Source: a bacterium (GTDB lineage Bacteria; Desulfobacterota; JAPLJL01). From it: a stretch of 23,895 nt of DNA. This document shows, in pieces, positions 6,492 to 14,012 of the stretch. The position numbers and the translations under genes were made by a program. How positions within the stretch are numbered: position 1 is the first letter of the stretch; every line of letters starts with the position of its first letter. A model generated the notes under the pieces. It saw nothing but the letters and a program-made list of their open reading frames with translations. It was not told the origin of the DNA and searched no databases. The DNA lies in contig JAQTNV010000054.1 of assembly GCA_028713675.1 (NCBI GenBank), positions 1 to 23,895 on the forward strand, given 5' to 3'.

Positions 6492-7802
6492 CTATTTTAC
6501 GATGACCTCAAAAAGCACTCTCATGTTGGCCTTGGCTTCTTTGGAGTACATGTTTTCAGGGATCGGTTCGAACTCTGCCGGTCTCGTCCGGCCAAATCCG
6601 ATGGTGACCAGCCGGTCCGCCGCAATGCCCCCTTTGACGAGGTAGGCCTGGACGGCTTCCGCTCGTCTTTCGCTCAACGACTGGTTGTATTCTTCCGTGC
6701 CCTGAGCGGAGGTATACCCGGCAATCCGGATCCTGACTTTAGGGTTGGCTTTCAGGGTCTTGATATTCTCGTCCAGGATATCCTCTCCTGCTTTGGTAAT
6801 GTCCGACTTATCGAATTCGAAGTGATTATCTTCGAGCACGATCAGCACCACCGGCGCCGCGGCCTTCGGGGCCGGAACCGTGGTGAAACTCCACGTGTAG
6901 CTGTTGGCCAAGGCATTGCCGGCCGGGTCCTTGACCCCGGCCGACATCGTGGCCGTATAGGTCGTGCCTTTGCTGAGCTCGCTGTCAGGGTTAAAGTCCG
7001 CGGCATTGCTGCCGTCCAAGGTGACCTTGCCTGGAACCGGCGTGGTTCCCTGTTTTAAAGTAAAGGTTGAAGTGTTGATCATTTCCGGATCCATCGCCTC
7101 ATCGAAGGTGGCGATGACGTTCCGGTCGGGGGCCACTCCCGTGACGCCGTTATCAGGGCTGGTGCAGACCACGGTGGGCGCGGTGGTGTCTGCCGCCTGA
7201 GGAAGCATGGCGACCTTTCTCTTCTCCGCGCCGAGCTGGAAGTTCAGGCCGAGCGTGAACTCCAAGTTGTTTTGAAACTCGTTGTCGTCGGGGAAAATCA
7301 CGTGCCGCACATCGCCCCGCAGGGCCACTGCGTCGGCCAGGAACCACTTGATCCCCGCGCCGTAATTGAACAAGCCGAAGTTATAGTCTTTCCAGCCATA
7401 CGGGTTATCGAAGGAAAGCAGGCCGATCCCGAGCGCGAGGAACGGGACGACCTTGCCTTTGGGGTTGAAGTTATACAGGGCGTCGAGCCCAAAGCGGTAG
7501 ACGTTGATCGGCAGGTCGTTGCCGTGCGCGTTGACAAAATCATAATCCTCGGTGGCGGTGTAGCCGAACATGCCCTCCGCCGCCCAGTGGGGGGTGAAGT
7601 TGTAGCCGGCGCGCAGGCCGTAGTAGTAGCCGTGATTCTTGTGCTGATCAATAAACACATAGCCGCCGGTGAACGGATCCAGGGTGAAGGTCCCGCCCTG
7701 GTTTCTGACAAAATTGCTTTCGGCAAAGCTGGGGGCGGCCAGGCCGAGCTGGAACAAACCGAGCAGTAAAACCATCCATATTTTTCCCGTTATTTTTCTC
7801 AT
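6492..7802 (-). CDS. Outer-membrane beta-barrel / Big_5 / OmpA fusion protein
   Basis: 436 aa from ATG 7802, chosen because AAAGGAG precedes it. Signal peptide 1-27 ends SFA. An eight-strand-like OmpA-type barrel spans about 35-192, with alternating aromatic strands such as YGLRAGYNFTPHWAAEG. One Big_5 Ig-like domain (about 205-308) resembles those of the neighbouring Big_5 proteins. An OmpA C-terminal domain (about 318-436) carries NQSLSERRAEAVQAYL. The Asp that contacts diaminopimelate in E. coli OmpA (GYTD) is Ser365 here (GYTS), and the usual NRRV is NMRV, so peptidoglycan binding may be weakened. An Ig domain between barrel and OmpA domain is an unusual order. It lies 150 bp after the DUF3494 gene, with a hairpin between. 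Confidence 0.88.
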   Translation of the reverse strand: MRKITGKIWMVLLLGLFQLGLAAPSFAESNFVRNQGGTFTLDPFTGGYVFIDQHKNHGYYYGLRAGYNFTPHWAAEGMFGYTATEDYDFVNAHGNDLPINVYRFGLDALYNFNPKGKVVPFLALGIGLLSFDNPYGWKDYNFGLFNYGAGIKWFLADAVALRGDVRHVIFPDDNEFQNNLEFTLGLNFQLGAEKRKVAMLPQAADTTAPTVVCTSPDNGVTGVAPDRNVIATFDEAMDPEMINTSTFTLKQGTTPVPGKVTLDGSNAADFNPDSELSKGTTYTATMSAGVKDPAGNALANSYTWSFTTVPAPKAAAPVVLIVLEDNHFEFDKSDITKAGEDILDENIKTLKANPKVRIRIAGYTSAQGTEEYNQSLSERRAEAVQAYLVKGGIAADRLVTIGFGRTRPAEFEPIPENMYSKEAKANMRVLFEVIVK

Positions 7803-7881
7803 TTTGCTGTCTCCTTTACCTTTTTGACATTCATCACCGCGTTCCGGCGCGAGTGACTCCGTCCGGTTTTCTAAAATCGGC

Positions 7882-7918
7882 CGGATATCCCCGTAGCTAG
7901 TTGCTACGGGAATATCCG
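7882..7918 (-). terminator. Strong hairpin after the Big_5/DUF3494 gene
   Basis: CGGATATCCCCGTAGC pairs with GCTACGGGAATATCCG around a 5-base loop, with 16-bp arms and one wobble-type mismatch. It lies 35-70 bp beyond the stop at 7953 in the direction of transcription. There is no long U-tract. Part of the same spacer (CTACGGGAATATCC) is preserved at 15226-15239 next to the decayed DUF3494 tail, so it belongs to the ancestral module. Confidence 0.6.
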
Positions 7919-7952
7919 ACCTGTTCTGCTTTGTTACCAAATGCTTCATGTC

Positions 7953-10841
7953 CTACTGAGGCACGGTTATGGTGGTGACCGAAGGAGAGGCGGCGCCGGT
8001 TAAGGTAATCGCGCCAGCTCCGGAGGCGCCTCCCAATACCCTGCCGATCACGGTTGAGCCGTCCAGGATCGTGGCGGTTCGGCCGGCCAGGATGTTTCCG
8101 TTCCATTTCGTTCCCGATCCGATGGTGATATCCAGACCGGTCACAAACCAGACGTTTTTGGCCTGGGCGCCGTTGATCAGCCTGATCTCGCTCTTAAGAA
8201 GAAGAGTGCCCGAGTCGACAAAAGAGCTGTCCACCTTGAAGATGAAGACCGCGGTCGCGTCGTTCTGGGCGTCGAGCTGGGCCAGTCCACCGGCCATTAA
8301 ACCCAGGGCCGCGTTGTGATAGACACCGGGGAGGAGGGTTTTCCCGCCCATTTCATCAGCGGCGATCGCACCCTGGGTATCCACCTTGTTTTTGCCCTCG
8401 ACCCACGCGATGTTCAAGTCGTTCGTGACCGAATTGGCGGTTCCGCCGTTGTCGAATGGATCGCCGGCATAATAGATTGACCCGTTGACGGCCATTCCCG
8501 TGCCCCCGGTACTTACATAGGTCTTAACCAGGCAGGTCTGGGAAGCACCGTTGTTGCCGGTGGCATCCGTACAAGAAGCGAGGGGATATAAAGCGACATC
8601 CCCATTAACCACGGTCACACCGGTGGTGGTCAGTCCGGCGCGCGAGGCAATCCCGAAAGAAGCGGCGCTTCTCAGGTTGATGGCGAGAGGAGCCGGAGGA
8701 AGGGTTGACGGCGCGGTTCGGAATGTCCAGGGATTCGGTTTCGGCAGTCCGCTCACCGCCGGAACTACCAGGGCGTTGCCGGCCAGGTCTCTGGCTTGAT
8801 TGGTAACCGTGGCGGTATAGCCGGTGTCGTACGTGAGATTGGTCAGCGGTAAGAAGGTCGCGATGTTGTTCTGCACGTCATAGGCGACCGTTCCGGGCAC
8901 GTCATTTCCGGTCCGGGCCTCCGTCAGTTTAAAGTTCGCGGTGACGATCGTCGGCAGGCTCATTCCCTCGCTGAAGGTGGCGTTGATTTTCTTGTCGATG
9001 GACACATTAGTCGCAAGATCAGCGGGGTTGGTGAGGGTCACCTCGGGTCTGGTGGTGTCCGCCGCAGGGCCGGTCGTCCAGCTCCAGGGATTCGCTCTCG
9101 GTCCGCTTACCAGCGCATTTTGTGCCAGGTCCTTGGCGCCCGTCAGGATCTCAGAGGTGTATTTGGTACTGGGCAGGAGATCGCTGGTGGGGTCAAAGGT
9201 CGCGGTGTTGCCCAGGTAGGTCACGGTTCCCGGGACGATATTTCCGCCGATAAATTCTTTCAGCGTAAAATTGACCGCGGGGGAAACGAGCGTGGCCGGG
9301 TCCATCGGCTCGCTGAAGGTGGCCGTGGCGACCCGGTTGATGGGCAGGCCGGTATCACCATCGGAAGCACCGGTCATGATTAAGGTGGGCGCGGTGGTGT
9401 CGGCCGTAAGACCGGTGGTAAAGCTCCAGGTGAAGTCGGCCAACATGGCAATCCCGGCCAGGTTTTTGACTGTCGTGGTGATCCGGGCGGTATATATGCT
9501 GTTGGCCGCCAGGGCGCTGGAGGGGGTAAAGACCGCGGTTGATCCGGAGTATGTGACTACTCCTGTTACGACCGTCGCCAACGGTCCGGTTACTTTAAAG
9601 GAGGCCGTGCTGATCGTGGCTAGGATCATCGGCTCACTGAAGGTGGCGGTGATTCTCCGGTTGATCTGCACGCCCGTGTCGCCGTTCGCGGGGACCGTAG
9701 AAGTCACTGTCGGCCGGACGGGTACGGAGGGGGCCGCTTCGGTGGTAAAAGTCCAGGGATTCGGGATCAGGCCGCTTGCCAATATGTTGCCCGCCAGGTC
9801 CTTGGCCCCGGTGGTAATCGTGGCGGTATAGGTGGTGCCCAAGGTGAGAGGGACTAAGGGCGTAAAGGTCATAATGTTGTTAGACGCGTCATAGGCAACC
9901 GCTCCCGAAACCGCGGTCGCGCCTTTCATCAGCGTGAAGTTGGCCGTGATGATCGTGGCCGGGTCCATCGGCTCGCTGAAGGTGGCTTTGATTTTCGCGC
10001 TGATCGCCACGGTTAAGGCCAGGTTTTCCGGGTTGGTGGAACTCACTCTGGGCGCGGTGGTGTCCGGGGCGGCCGCGGTGGTGAAGCTCCAGACGTAATT
10101 GGCCGCCAGCGCATTGCCTGCCACGTCTTTGACCGCGGTGGTAATCGTGGCGGTATATAAGGTGTTGACCGCGAGACTGCTCGCCGGTGTAAAGCTCGCG
10201 GCATTGCTGCCGGCCGCGTAGGTCACCGTGCCGGAAACGTTTCCGCCCGGTCCGGTCACCCTGACGTTGGCGGCGATGATCGTAGCCGGATCCATCGCTT
10301 CATTAAAGGTGGCGACGATTTTCCGGTTGGTGGCCACACTCAGGTCGCCATCCGCGGGGGCCGTGAAGCTCACCAGGGGCGCGGTGGTGTCCGGGGCCGC
10401 CGCGGTGGAAAAGCTCCAGACAAAAGAGCTTGCCAGGGCGGTGCCCGCCGAGTTCCTGATTCCGGTGGTAATCGTGGCGGTATATAAGGTGTTGTACGAG
10501 AGATTACTTGACGGGGTGAAGGTCGCGGTCAAAGAAGCCTCATCATAAACGACCGCTCCCGAAACCGAGGTTGCGCCGTCCAGCAACGTAAAGTTTGCCG
10601 TGGTGATCGTCAGCGGATCCATTTCTTCATTGAAGGTAGCGGTGATTTTCGTGTTAACAGCAACACTTGCGGCAGCATTAGCAGGTGTTACGGAAGTTAC
10701 TTCGGGCTGGACTCCCAATGTATGATATCTGTCGCAGCCGGAGCCCATCAGGCCGACGGAGAGAAGCAACGCGGCCGTGACGAACACGGGAGCTCCGGCC
10801 GTAAATACGTGTTTCCTTAAGTTCTTCATTAAGTTCTTCAT
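7953..10841 (-). CDS. Six-repeat Big_5 lipoprotein with C-terminal DUF3494 (ice-binding-like) domain
   Basis: 962 aa. Start ATG 10841 was chosen because AGGAGG lies 9 nt upstream; longer frames run into the OmpA gene. The signal sequence ends GLMGSGC (Cys36). Six Big_5 units (about residues 50-715) each have the ATF(N/S)E-x-M core and a W(S/T)(F/W)TT end. The last 245 residues are a DUF3494 beta-solenoid-type domain with landmarks TTTGVTVVNGDVALYP, GKTLLPGVYHN, LDAQNDATAVFIFK, INGAQAKNVWFVTG and NGNILAG. DUF3494 includes true ice-binding proteins but also adhesin-like proteins from warm habitats, so ice binding is not established. The gene lies 13 bp after the OmpA lipoprotein stop. Probably a long surface-displayed rod with a binding tip. 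Confidence 0.9.
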   Translation of the reverse strand: MKNLMKNLRKHVFTAGAPVFVTAALLLSVGLMGSGCDRYHTLGVQPEVTSVTPANAAASVAVNTKITATFNEEMDPLTITTANFTLLDGATSVSGAVVYDEASLTATFTPSSNLSYNTLYTATITTGIRNSAGTALASSFVWSFSTAAAPDTTAPLVSFTAPADGDLSVATNRKIVATFNEAMDPATIIAANVRVTGPGGNVSGTVTYAAGSNAASFTPASSLAVNTLYTATITTAVKDVAGNALAANYVWSFTTAAAPDTTAPRVSSTNPENLALTVAISAKIKATFSEPMDPATIITANFTLMKGATAVSGAVAYDASNNIMTFTPLVPLTLGTTYTATITTGAKDLAGNILASGLIPNPWTFTTEAAPSVPVRPTVTSTVPANGDTGVQINRRITATFSEPMILATISTASFKVTGPLATVVTGVVTYSGSTAVFTPSSALAANSIYTARITTTVKNLAGIAMLADFTWSFTTGLTADTTAPTLIMTGASDGDTGLPINRVATATFSEPMDPATLVSPAVNFTLKEFIGGNIVPGTVTYLGNTATFDPTSDLLPSTKYTSEILTGAKDLAQNALVSGPRANPWSWTTGPAADTTRPEVTLTNPADLATNVSIDKKINATFSEGMSLPTIVTANFKLTEARTGNDVPGTVAYDVQNNIATFLPLTNLTYDTGYTATVTNQARDLAGNALVVPAVSGLPKPNPWTFRTAPSTLPPAPLAINLRSAASFGIASRAGLTTTGVTVVNGDVALYPLASCTDATGNNGASQTCLVKTYVSTGGTGMAVNGSIYYAGDPFDNGGTANSVTNDLNIAWVEGKNKVDTQGAIAADEMGGKTLLPGVYHNAALGLMAGGLAQLDAQNDATAVFIFKVDSSFVDSGTLLLKSEIRLINGAQAKNVWFVTGLDITIGSGTKWNGNILAGRTATILDGSTVIGRVLGGASGAGAITLTGAASPSVTTITVPQ

Positions 10842-10854
10842 TAGATTTTTCCTC

Positions 10855-11820
10855 CTACTGGTTAGATACATGCAAATCACGTTCAATAACGATTTCGACG
10901 CGGCGGTTGTTGGCGCGCCCCTCGGCGCTGGCGTTGCTAGCGATGGGGGAACCCTCGCCCAGCCCATAGGACTGGATGCGGTCTGCCGGGTAGCTTCGCT
11001 CTATGAGGTAATTACGAACCGCGTCCGCCCGGCCCTGCGACAGATTGAGGTTGTCGCGGTCGGAACCCTGGGAATCGGTGTGCCCCTCGATGGTGAGTCT
11101 GCGGGCGGGGATCGCGAGCAGCGCCTCGGCCACCCGGTCAAGCTTTACCTTTGCGGAGGGCAACAAGGTCGATTCGGCGGATCGAAAGAGGATGTTCCCG
11201 GAGAGCGTGATGACCAACCCGCGTTCCTCTTCCCGGACCGCGACAAACTTGACGAGTGCGTCCAGCGCGTCGGACGTTCTCTTCTCGGAGTCGCTCAAGT
11301 CCCGTTTTCCCTGCGCCGCGACCTCAGCCGTCCGCGCCTCGGAGTTTTTCAGGTCCTGCTTGCCCTGCGCCGCGACCTCGGCCGTCCGCGCCTCGGAGTC
11401 CTTCAGGTCCCGCTTGCCCTGCGCCGCGACCTCGGCCGTCCGCGCCTCGGAGTCCTTCAGGTCCTGCTTTCCCTGCGCCACGATCTCGGTTTGTTTCTTC
11501 TGGAAATAAGTGTTCGCGTTGGCTGTTCTGGCCTTGTCGGCGGCCATGACCCCCAGCGCTCCCGCCAGTTCAGACTTGCGCTCGGCGACGTAGGCGAGAT
11601 CCCGGGTTTTGTACGAGTTGGAATCCTTCCGGAAAGATTGTTCCGCCAGGTTAAGCGCCTCCTGCGCCTGGTGTAATTCCGCCGGCACGAGTTGGGCCGC
11701 CGGACCCGTGCTGGCCTGAAGGTAGGCCCAGCGGGCGTTGACGAGTTCTTTCGGGACGGTCGCGCAGCCGGCGAAGAACGCGACGGCCGTAATGAGGATC
11801 AAGAATTGCATTGTTTTCAT
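10855..11820 (-). CDS. OmpA-family lipoprotein with 18-residue stalk repeats
   Basis: 321 aa with a clear lipobox Phe-Ala-Gly-Cys19. Residues about 25-105 are a DUF4398-like helical region (AELHQAQEALNLAEQSFRKD). Residues 111-182 contain four 18-residue repeats of the form E(V/I)(A/V)AQGK(R/Q)DL-x-(D/N)SE-x-RT, predicted helical. Residues about 200-315 are an OmpA C-terminal domain with EGHTDSQGSD, NLSQGRADAVRNYL and NNRRVEIVIE. The DAP-binding Asp is present. Probably an outer-membrane lipoprotein anchored to peptidoglycan through a helical spacer. It sits in an operon: 23 bp after the DUF4398 gene and 13 bp before the Big_5/DUF3494 gene. Its last codons are the source of the 925-993 scar. 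Confidence 0.92.
   Translation of the reverse strand: MKTMQFLILITAVAFFAGCATVPKELVNARWAYLQASTGPAAQLVPAELHQAQEALNLAEQSFRKDSNSYKTRDLAYVAERKSELAGALGVMAADKARTANANTYFQKKQTEIVAQGKQDLKDSEARTAEVAAQGKRDLKDSEARTAEVAAQGKQDLKNSEARTAEVAAQGKRDLSDSEKRTSDALDALVKFVAVREEERGLVITLSGNILFRSAESTLLPSAKVKLDRVAEALLAIPARRLTIEGHTDSQGSDRDNLNLSQGRADAVRNYLIERSYPADRIQSYGLGEGSPIASNASAEGRANNRRVEIVIERDLHVSNQ
11273..11488. repeat. 54-bp coding tandem repeat, four units
   Basis: Units start at about 11273, 11327, 11381 and 11435, the inner ones nearly identical (for example GCCGTCCGCGCCTCGGAG). Each encodes one 18-residue helical stalk unit of the OmpA lipoprotein. The near identity points to recent expansion by slippage or unequal recombination, so stalk length may vary between strains. 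Confidence 0.88.
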
Positions 11821-11843
11821 GAAACTCTCCTTATTCCTTTGGG

Positions 11844-12209
11844 TTATGGGTTGTCTTGCCGGAGTTGGCGGACCCGCTCCATCGCCTTTTCGGCTTCCTG
11901 TCTCTCCGTATCTCCGTGGGAGAGCGCCACGGCCAGTTCGGCATCGGCATCGGCCCGCAACAGCAACGACGCGGCTTTTTCCTTCTCGCCTTTCGCGGCC
12001 AGCCCCTTGGCGAGTTCCAGTTCCTCCCTGGCCAGCTGCAGATGAAGCGAGGCTTGCGGTACGTTGGCCGCCCCGACTTCCTCGGCGGCGCGGATCCCCG
12101 ACGCCGACGTCTCCGTCCGCAGCGGGGCGCTGGCGCAGCTCGCGGCGATGGCGGCGGCGACAACAGCCACGGCGAATGCCATGATTCCGATCTTGGATAC
12201 GTGTTTCAT
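11844..12209 (-). CDS. DUF4398-type lipoprotein
   Basis: 121 aa from ATG 12209, with AGGAGG 5 nt upstream. Signal peptide with lipobox Ala-Ala-Ser-Cys25. After a short linker, residues about 50-118 form an Ala/Glu/Leu-rich helical hairpin (ASLHLQLAREELELAKGLAA, then ALSHGDTERQEAEKAMERV), the DUF4398 pattern. The first 45 residues are clearly homologous to those of the OmpA lipoprotein at 6264. It is the first gene after the sigma-54 promoter at 12246-12261 (start codon about 25 nt from the expected transcript start) and lies 23 bp upstream of the OmpA lipoprotein. Likely a periplasmic outer-membrane lipoprotein; function unknown. Confidence 0.82.
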   Translation of the reverse strand: MKHVSKIGIMAFAVAVVAAAIAASCASAPLRTETSASGIRAAEEVGAANVPQASLHLQLAREELELAKGLAAKGEKEKAASLLLRADADAELAVALSHGDTERQEAEKAMERVRQLRQDNP

Positions 12210-12245
12210 AAAATCCTCCTTTTTAAAGGTTTCAGTTTTCAATGT

Positions 12246-12261
12246 TGCAAGCGCTGTGCCG
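12246..12261 (-). promoter_or_regulatory. Sigma-54 promoter (copy II)
   Basis: On the minus strand it reads CGGCACAGCGCTTGCA: GG-N10-GC spacing, a near-perfect -24 box and a TTGCA -12 box. It drives the DUF4398-OmpA-Big_5/DUF3494 gene set starting at 12209. No sigma-70 promoter is obvious in this gap. Confidence 0.82.
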
Positions 12262-12338
12262 TTTCCGTGTCATCGCGTAAGTGCCTGAATTCACGGTGTT
12301 CCGAAGAAAACAGGCCGAAAAGAACGTCGGCAAAACAC

Positions 12339-12369
12339 CATCAATATGATGTGGGATCAATCAAAGTGA
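12339..12369. promoter_or_regulatory. Putative activator-binding region (UAS) of promoter copy II
   Basis: The near-palindrome CATCAATATGATG (12339-12351) is followed by GATCAATCAAAGTGA (12355-12369). It lies about 79 bp upstream of the -24 box. The region between it and the promoter (CGCGTAAGTG...GAATTC) is also shared with copy III. Confidence 0.55.
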
Positions 12370-12379
12370 GAGGCGCGCT

Positions 12380-12454
12380 TTGCGAATCGACGGCTTTAAT
12401 ATTAAGGAACTGAAAGAGATGTATTTTCCGGTTTCGCCAATCCTCCTACGCTAA
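12380..12454 (+). pseudogene. N-terminal stub of a second XylR-like activator gene
   Basis: The frame starting TTG at 12380 reads LRIDGFNIKELKEM. It aligns with MKIEDLNIQELVEF, the start of the intact activator at 15546, and soon runs into a stop at 12452. The distance from the GATCAATCA motif to this start is 25 bp, exactly as at 15521-15546. The rest of the gene is absent and replaced by repeat sequence. This supports an ancestral arrangement in which the activator was divergent from the sigma-54 operon. Confidence 0.7.
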
Positions 12455-12466
12455 AGCTTCGGAGGA
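12441..12466. repeat. Imperfect palindrome
   Basis: TCCTCC (12441-12446) and GGAGGA (12461-12466) enclose a partly self-complementary centre containing GCT...AGC. It resembles a small dispersed palindromic element and occupies the point where the activator stub ends. Confidence 0.5.
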
Positions 12467-12512
12467 CAGGGGCTTCGTCGGGTACGTCGGCGGTCTAGTC
12501 CCGCCCCTCTGG

Positions 12513-12594
12513 GGTTCTCGTCCCGAGCCCCCATTCGGGATCGAGGGAAGCGGAGGAGAAGTATTCCGCCCGTCGTAAGCGTAGTGGGTGCGCC
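12513..12594. repeat. Right copy of ~82-bp inverted repeat flanking the stress island
   Basis: It is homologous, in inverted orientation, to 1191-1272 (roughly 87 percent by eye). It ends just before the stop of the PqiA-like gene. The 12210-12600 gap is otherwise filled by the sigma-54 promoter, UAS, activator stub and palindrome. Confidence 0.75.
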
Positions 12595-12600
12595 CCGGTT

Positions 12601-13872
12601 CTATGCCTGGAGTTTTCTGGATAAGAACCCTGATAAAAATAACGCCAACAGGGTGTAGGTCAGAAATAAGTAATACCCCGGCTGCAGGGAAGTGCCATTG
12701 GTAGCCAAGATCACCAGCTCCTGGCTGGCCGAGCTTAATTGGCCGAACTGGCTGGTAATAATCCCGTTAAATCCGATATAGGCCATAAATATGGCAACCA
12801 CCATGACATCGGCCATAGACCATTTCCCGGATTTTAAGACAAAAAACTTGATCACCGGGTTTTCCCGGGCATGGTGATAGTCGTAATAATATTCCATTGA
12901 CGAGAATATTTTTGACAGGGGGAATACAATACTGAAGGTAATCATCAAGATCCCGACAAATTTCATCGGAATATCCTTATAGGTAATCATGATCCAGAAT
13001 ACATCCAGGATGCTTTTGCTTTGGAAATACAATACCTGGTTCTCAAAATGGATGGGATGCCCCATCAACAAAAAACTCATCTGAGAGATTTTCGCTTCCA
13101 TATCGATCATGGGTGTGGTCACACCGGCGATCAGCAGAATGACCAGCGACAGAACGAGGAGGATATACTGGTATGGGGCCAAGGGATGCCGGCCAAAACC
13201 AAACAAAACAAAAAGGCTGACCGACAGAATGATCAACAGGATAGCCTCCAGACAAATCAGATCATACTTGGCCGAAATTGCCTCGTTGAGCTTGATCCTC
13301 GCGCTTTCGATATTCGGAGAATCAGTCCGAAGCAGGATGCGGCGCAGTTGAGATGTGTCCTGTTGGTCTAAGGTTTGGTTGACGTATTGGCTAAGCTGTT
13401 GGTTCAGCATGGCTTTGATCTGACCCCTGGTTTTCGTTTTCGTCATCTCATGAATGACGGCATCCGCATATTTAGGAATGCCTTTTTTAATATCTTTCAG
13501 ACTGATAAAAATATTGATAAAGGATTGTTTGATCCAACCCTCCGCGAAACCTGAATTCCCTTCCCGGATTTTCCTGTCGACTTTATCAATCAGCTTATTC
13601 AACAGGACTTCGATATGTTTTCGGAGTTCCCGCTCATTCGTCTTGGACAACTCCAGCTTATTGATCTCCTCGGAAAGAATGGTGGAAATTCGCTGTTTCC
13701 ATTCTTCAATGCTGAAAAGACCGTATTTGACATGATTGAGTTCGGCGTAATCGTTTTTGTTATTTTGGCTGGAAATTGAATTTGAAATAATTTGCTCGCA
13801 TAAAATAATCAATGCGATGATGATTATTACGGATAAGACATAACCAGGCAGTTTCATGGTCGTGGTCTTCAT
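12601..13872 (-). CDS. PqiA-like (paraquat-inducible protein A) membrane protein
   Basis: 423 aa. One N-terminal membrane helix (about 8-26) is followed by a large soluble helical domain (about 30-205) with no recognised fold, then five more hydrophobic segments. The C-terminal part carries PqiA hallmarks: FPLSKIFSS and, after NPVIKFFVLKS, GKWSMADVMVVAIFMAY. PqiA proteins work with MCE-domain PqiB in lipid transport between membranes. No MCE gene is in this window, and the soluble insert is not typical of PqiA, so the exact role is open. No clear Shine-Dalgarno precedes ATG 13872. Base composition is near 40 percent GC by sample counts, against above 60 percent in the activator gene, which suggests separate ancestry. 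Confidence 0.65.
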   Translation of the reverse strand: MKTTTMKLPGYVLSVIIIIALIILCEQIISNSISSQNNKNDYAELNHVKYGLFSIEEWKQRISTILSEEINKLELSKTNERELRKHIEVLLNKLIDKVDRKIREGNSGFAEGWIKQSFINIFISLKDIKKGIPKYADAVIHEMTKTKTRGQIKAMLNQQLSQYVNQTLDQQDTSQLRRILLRTDSPNIESARIKLNEAISAKYDLICLEAILLIILSVSLFVLFGFGRHPLAPYQYILLVLSLVILLIAGVTTPMIDMEAKISQMSFLLMGHPIHFENQVLYFQSKSILDVFWIMITYKDIPMKFVGILMITFSIVFPLSKIFSSMEYYYDYHHARENPVIKFFVLKSGKWSMADVMVVAIFMAYIGFNGIITSQFGQLSSASQELVILATNGTSLQPGYYLFLTYTLLALFLSGFLSRKLQA

Positions 13873-13917
13873 CGTAATAACCCGGGGGGAAGTTTCGGGC
13901 TCGCTTCCTTCATCCCT

Positions 13918-14012
13918 TTATCCCTTTATTACCATGACAGGTATTTTTGTGTCCTTATGGATTACGCCATAGGTGACATTGCCGAGAACCGTGGCGGTTA
14001 AAGCGCTCCGCC
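13918..14012 (-). pseudogene. C-terminal remnant of a universal stress protein (UspA) gene
   Basis: In the frame ending at TAA 13918 the sequence encodes GRSALTATVLGNVTYGVIHK followed by DTKIPVMVIKG. This is the end of a UspA domain: the nucleotide-binding G-x-S/T loop, a helix, then a K-x-PV-x-V-I strand. The N-terminal about 110 residues are missing. The remnant overlaps, in another frame, the end of the redoxin gene. Confidence 0.6.

Noticed and set aside
11273-11488. Possible CRISPR-like array
   Set aside because: The repeats are directly adjacent with no unique spacers and maintain the reading frame of a coding region, so they are a coding tandem repeat.
10777-11676. 299-aa plus-strand open frame with regular internal repeats
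   Set aside because: The apparent repeats are the antisense reading of the 54-bp stalk repeats of the OmpA lipoprotein.
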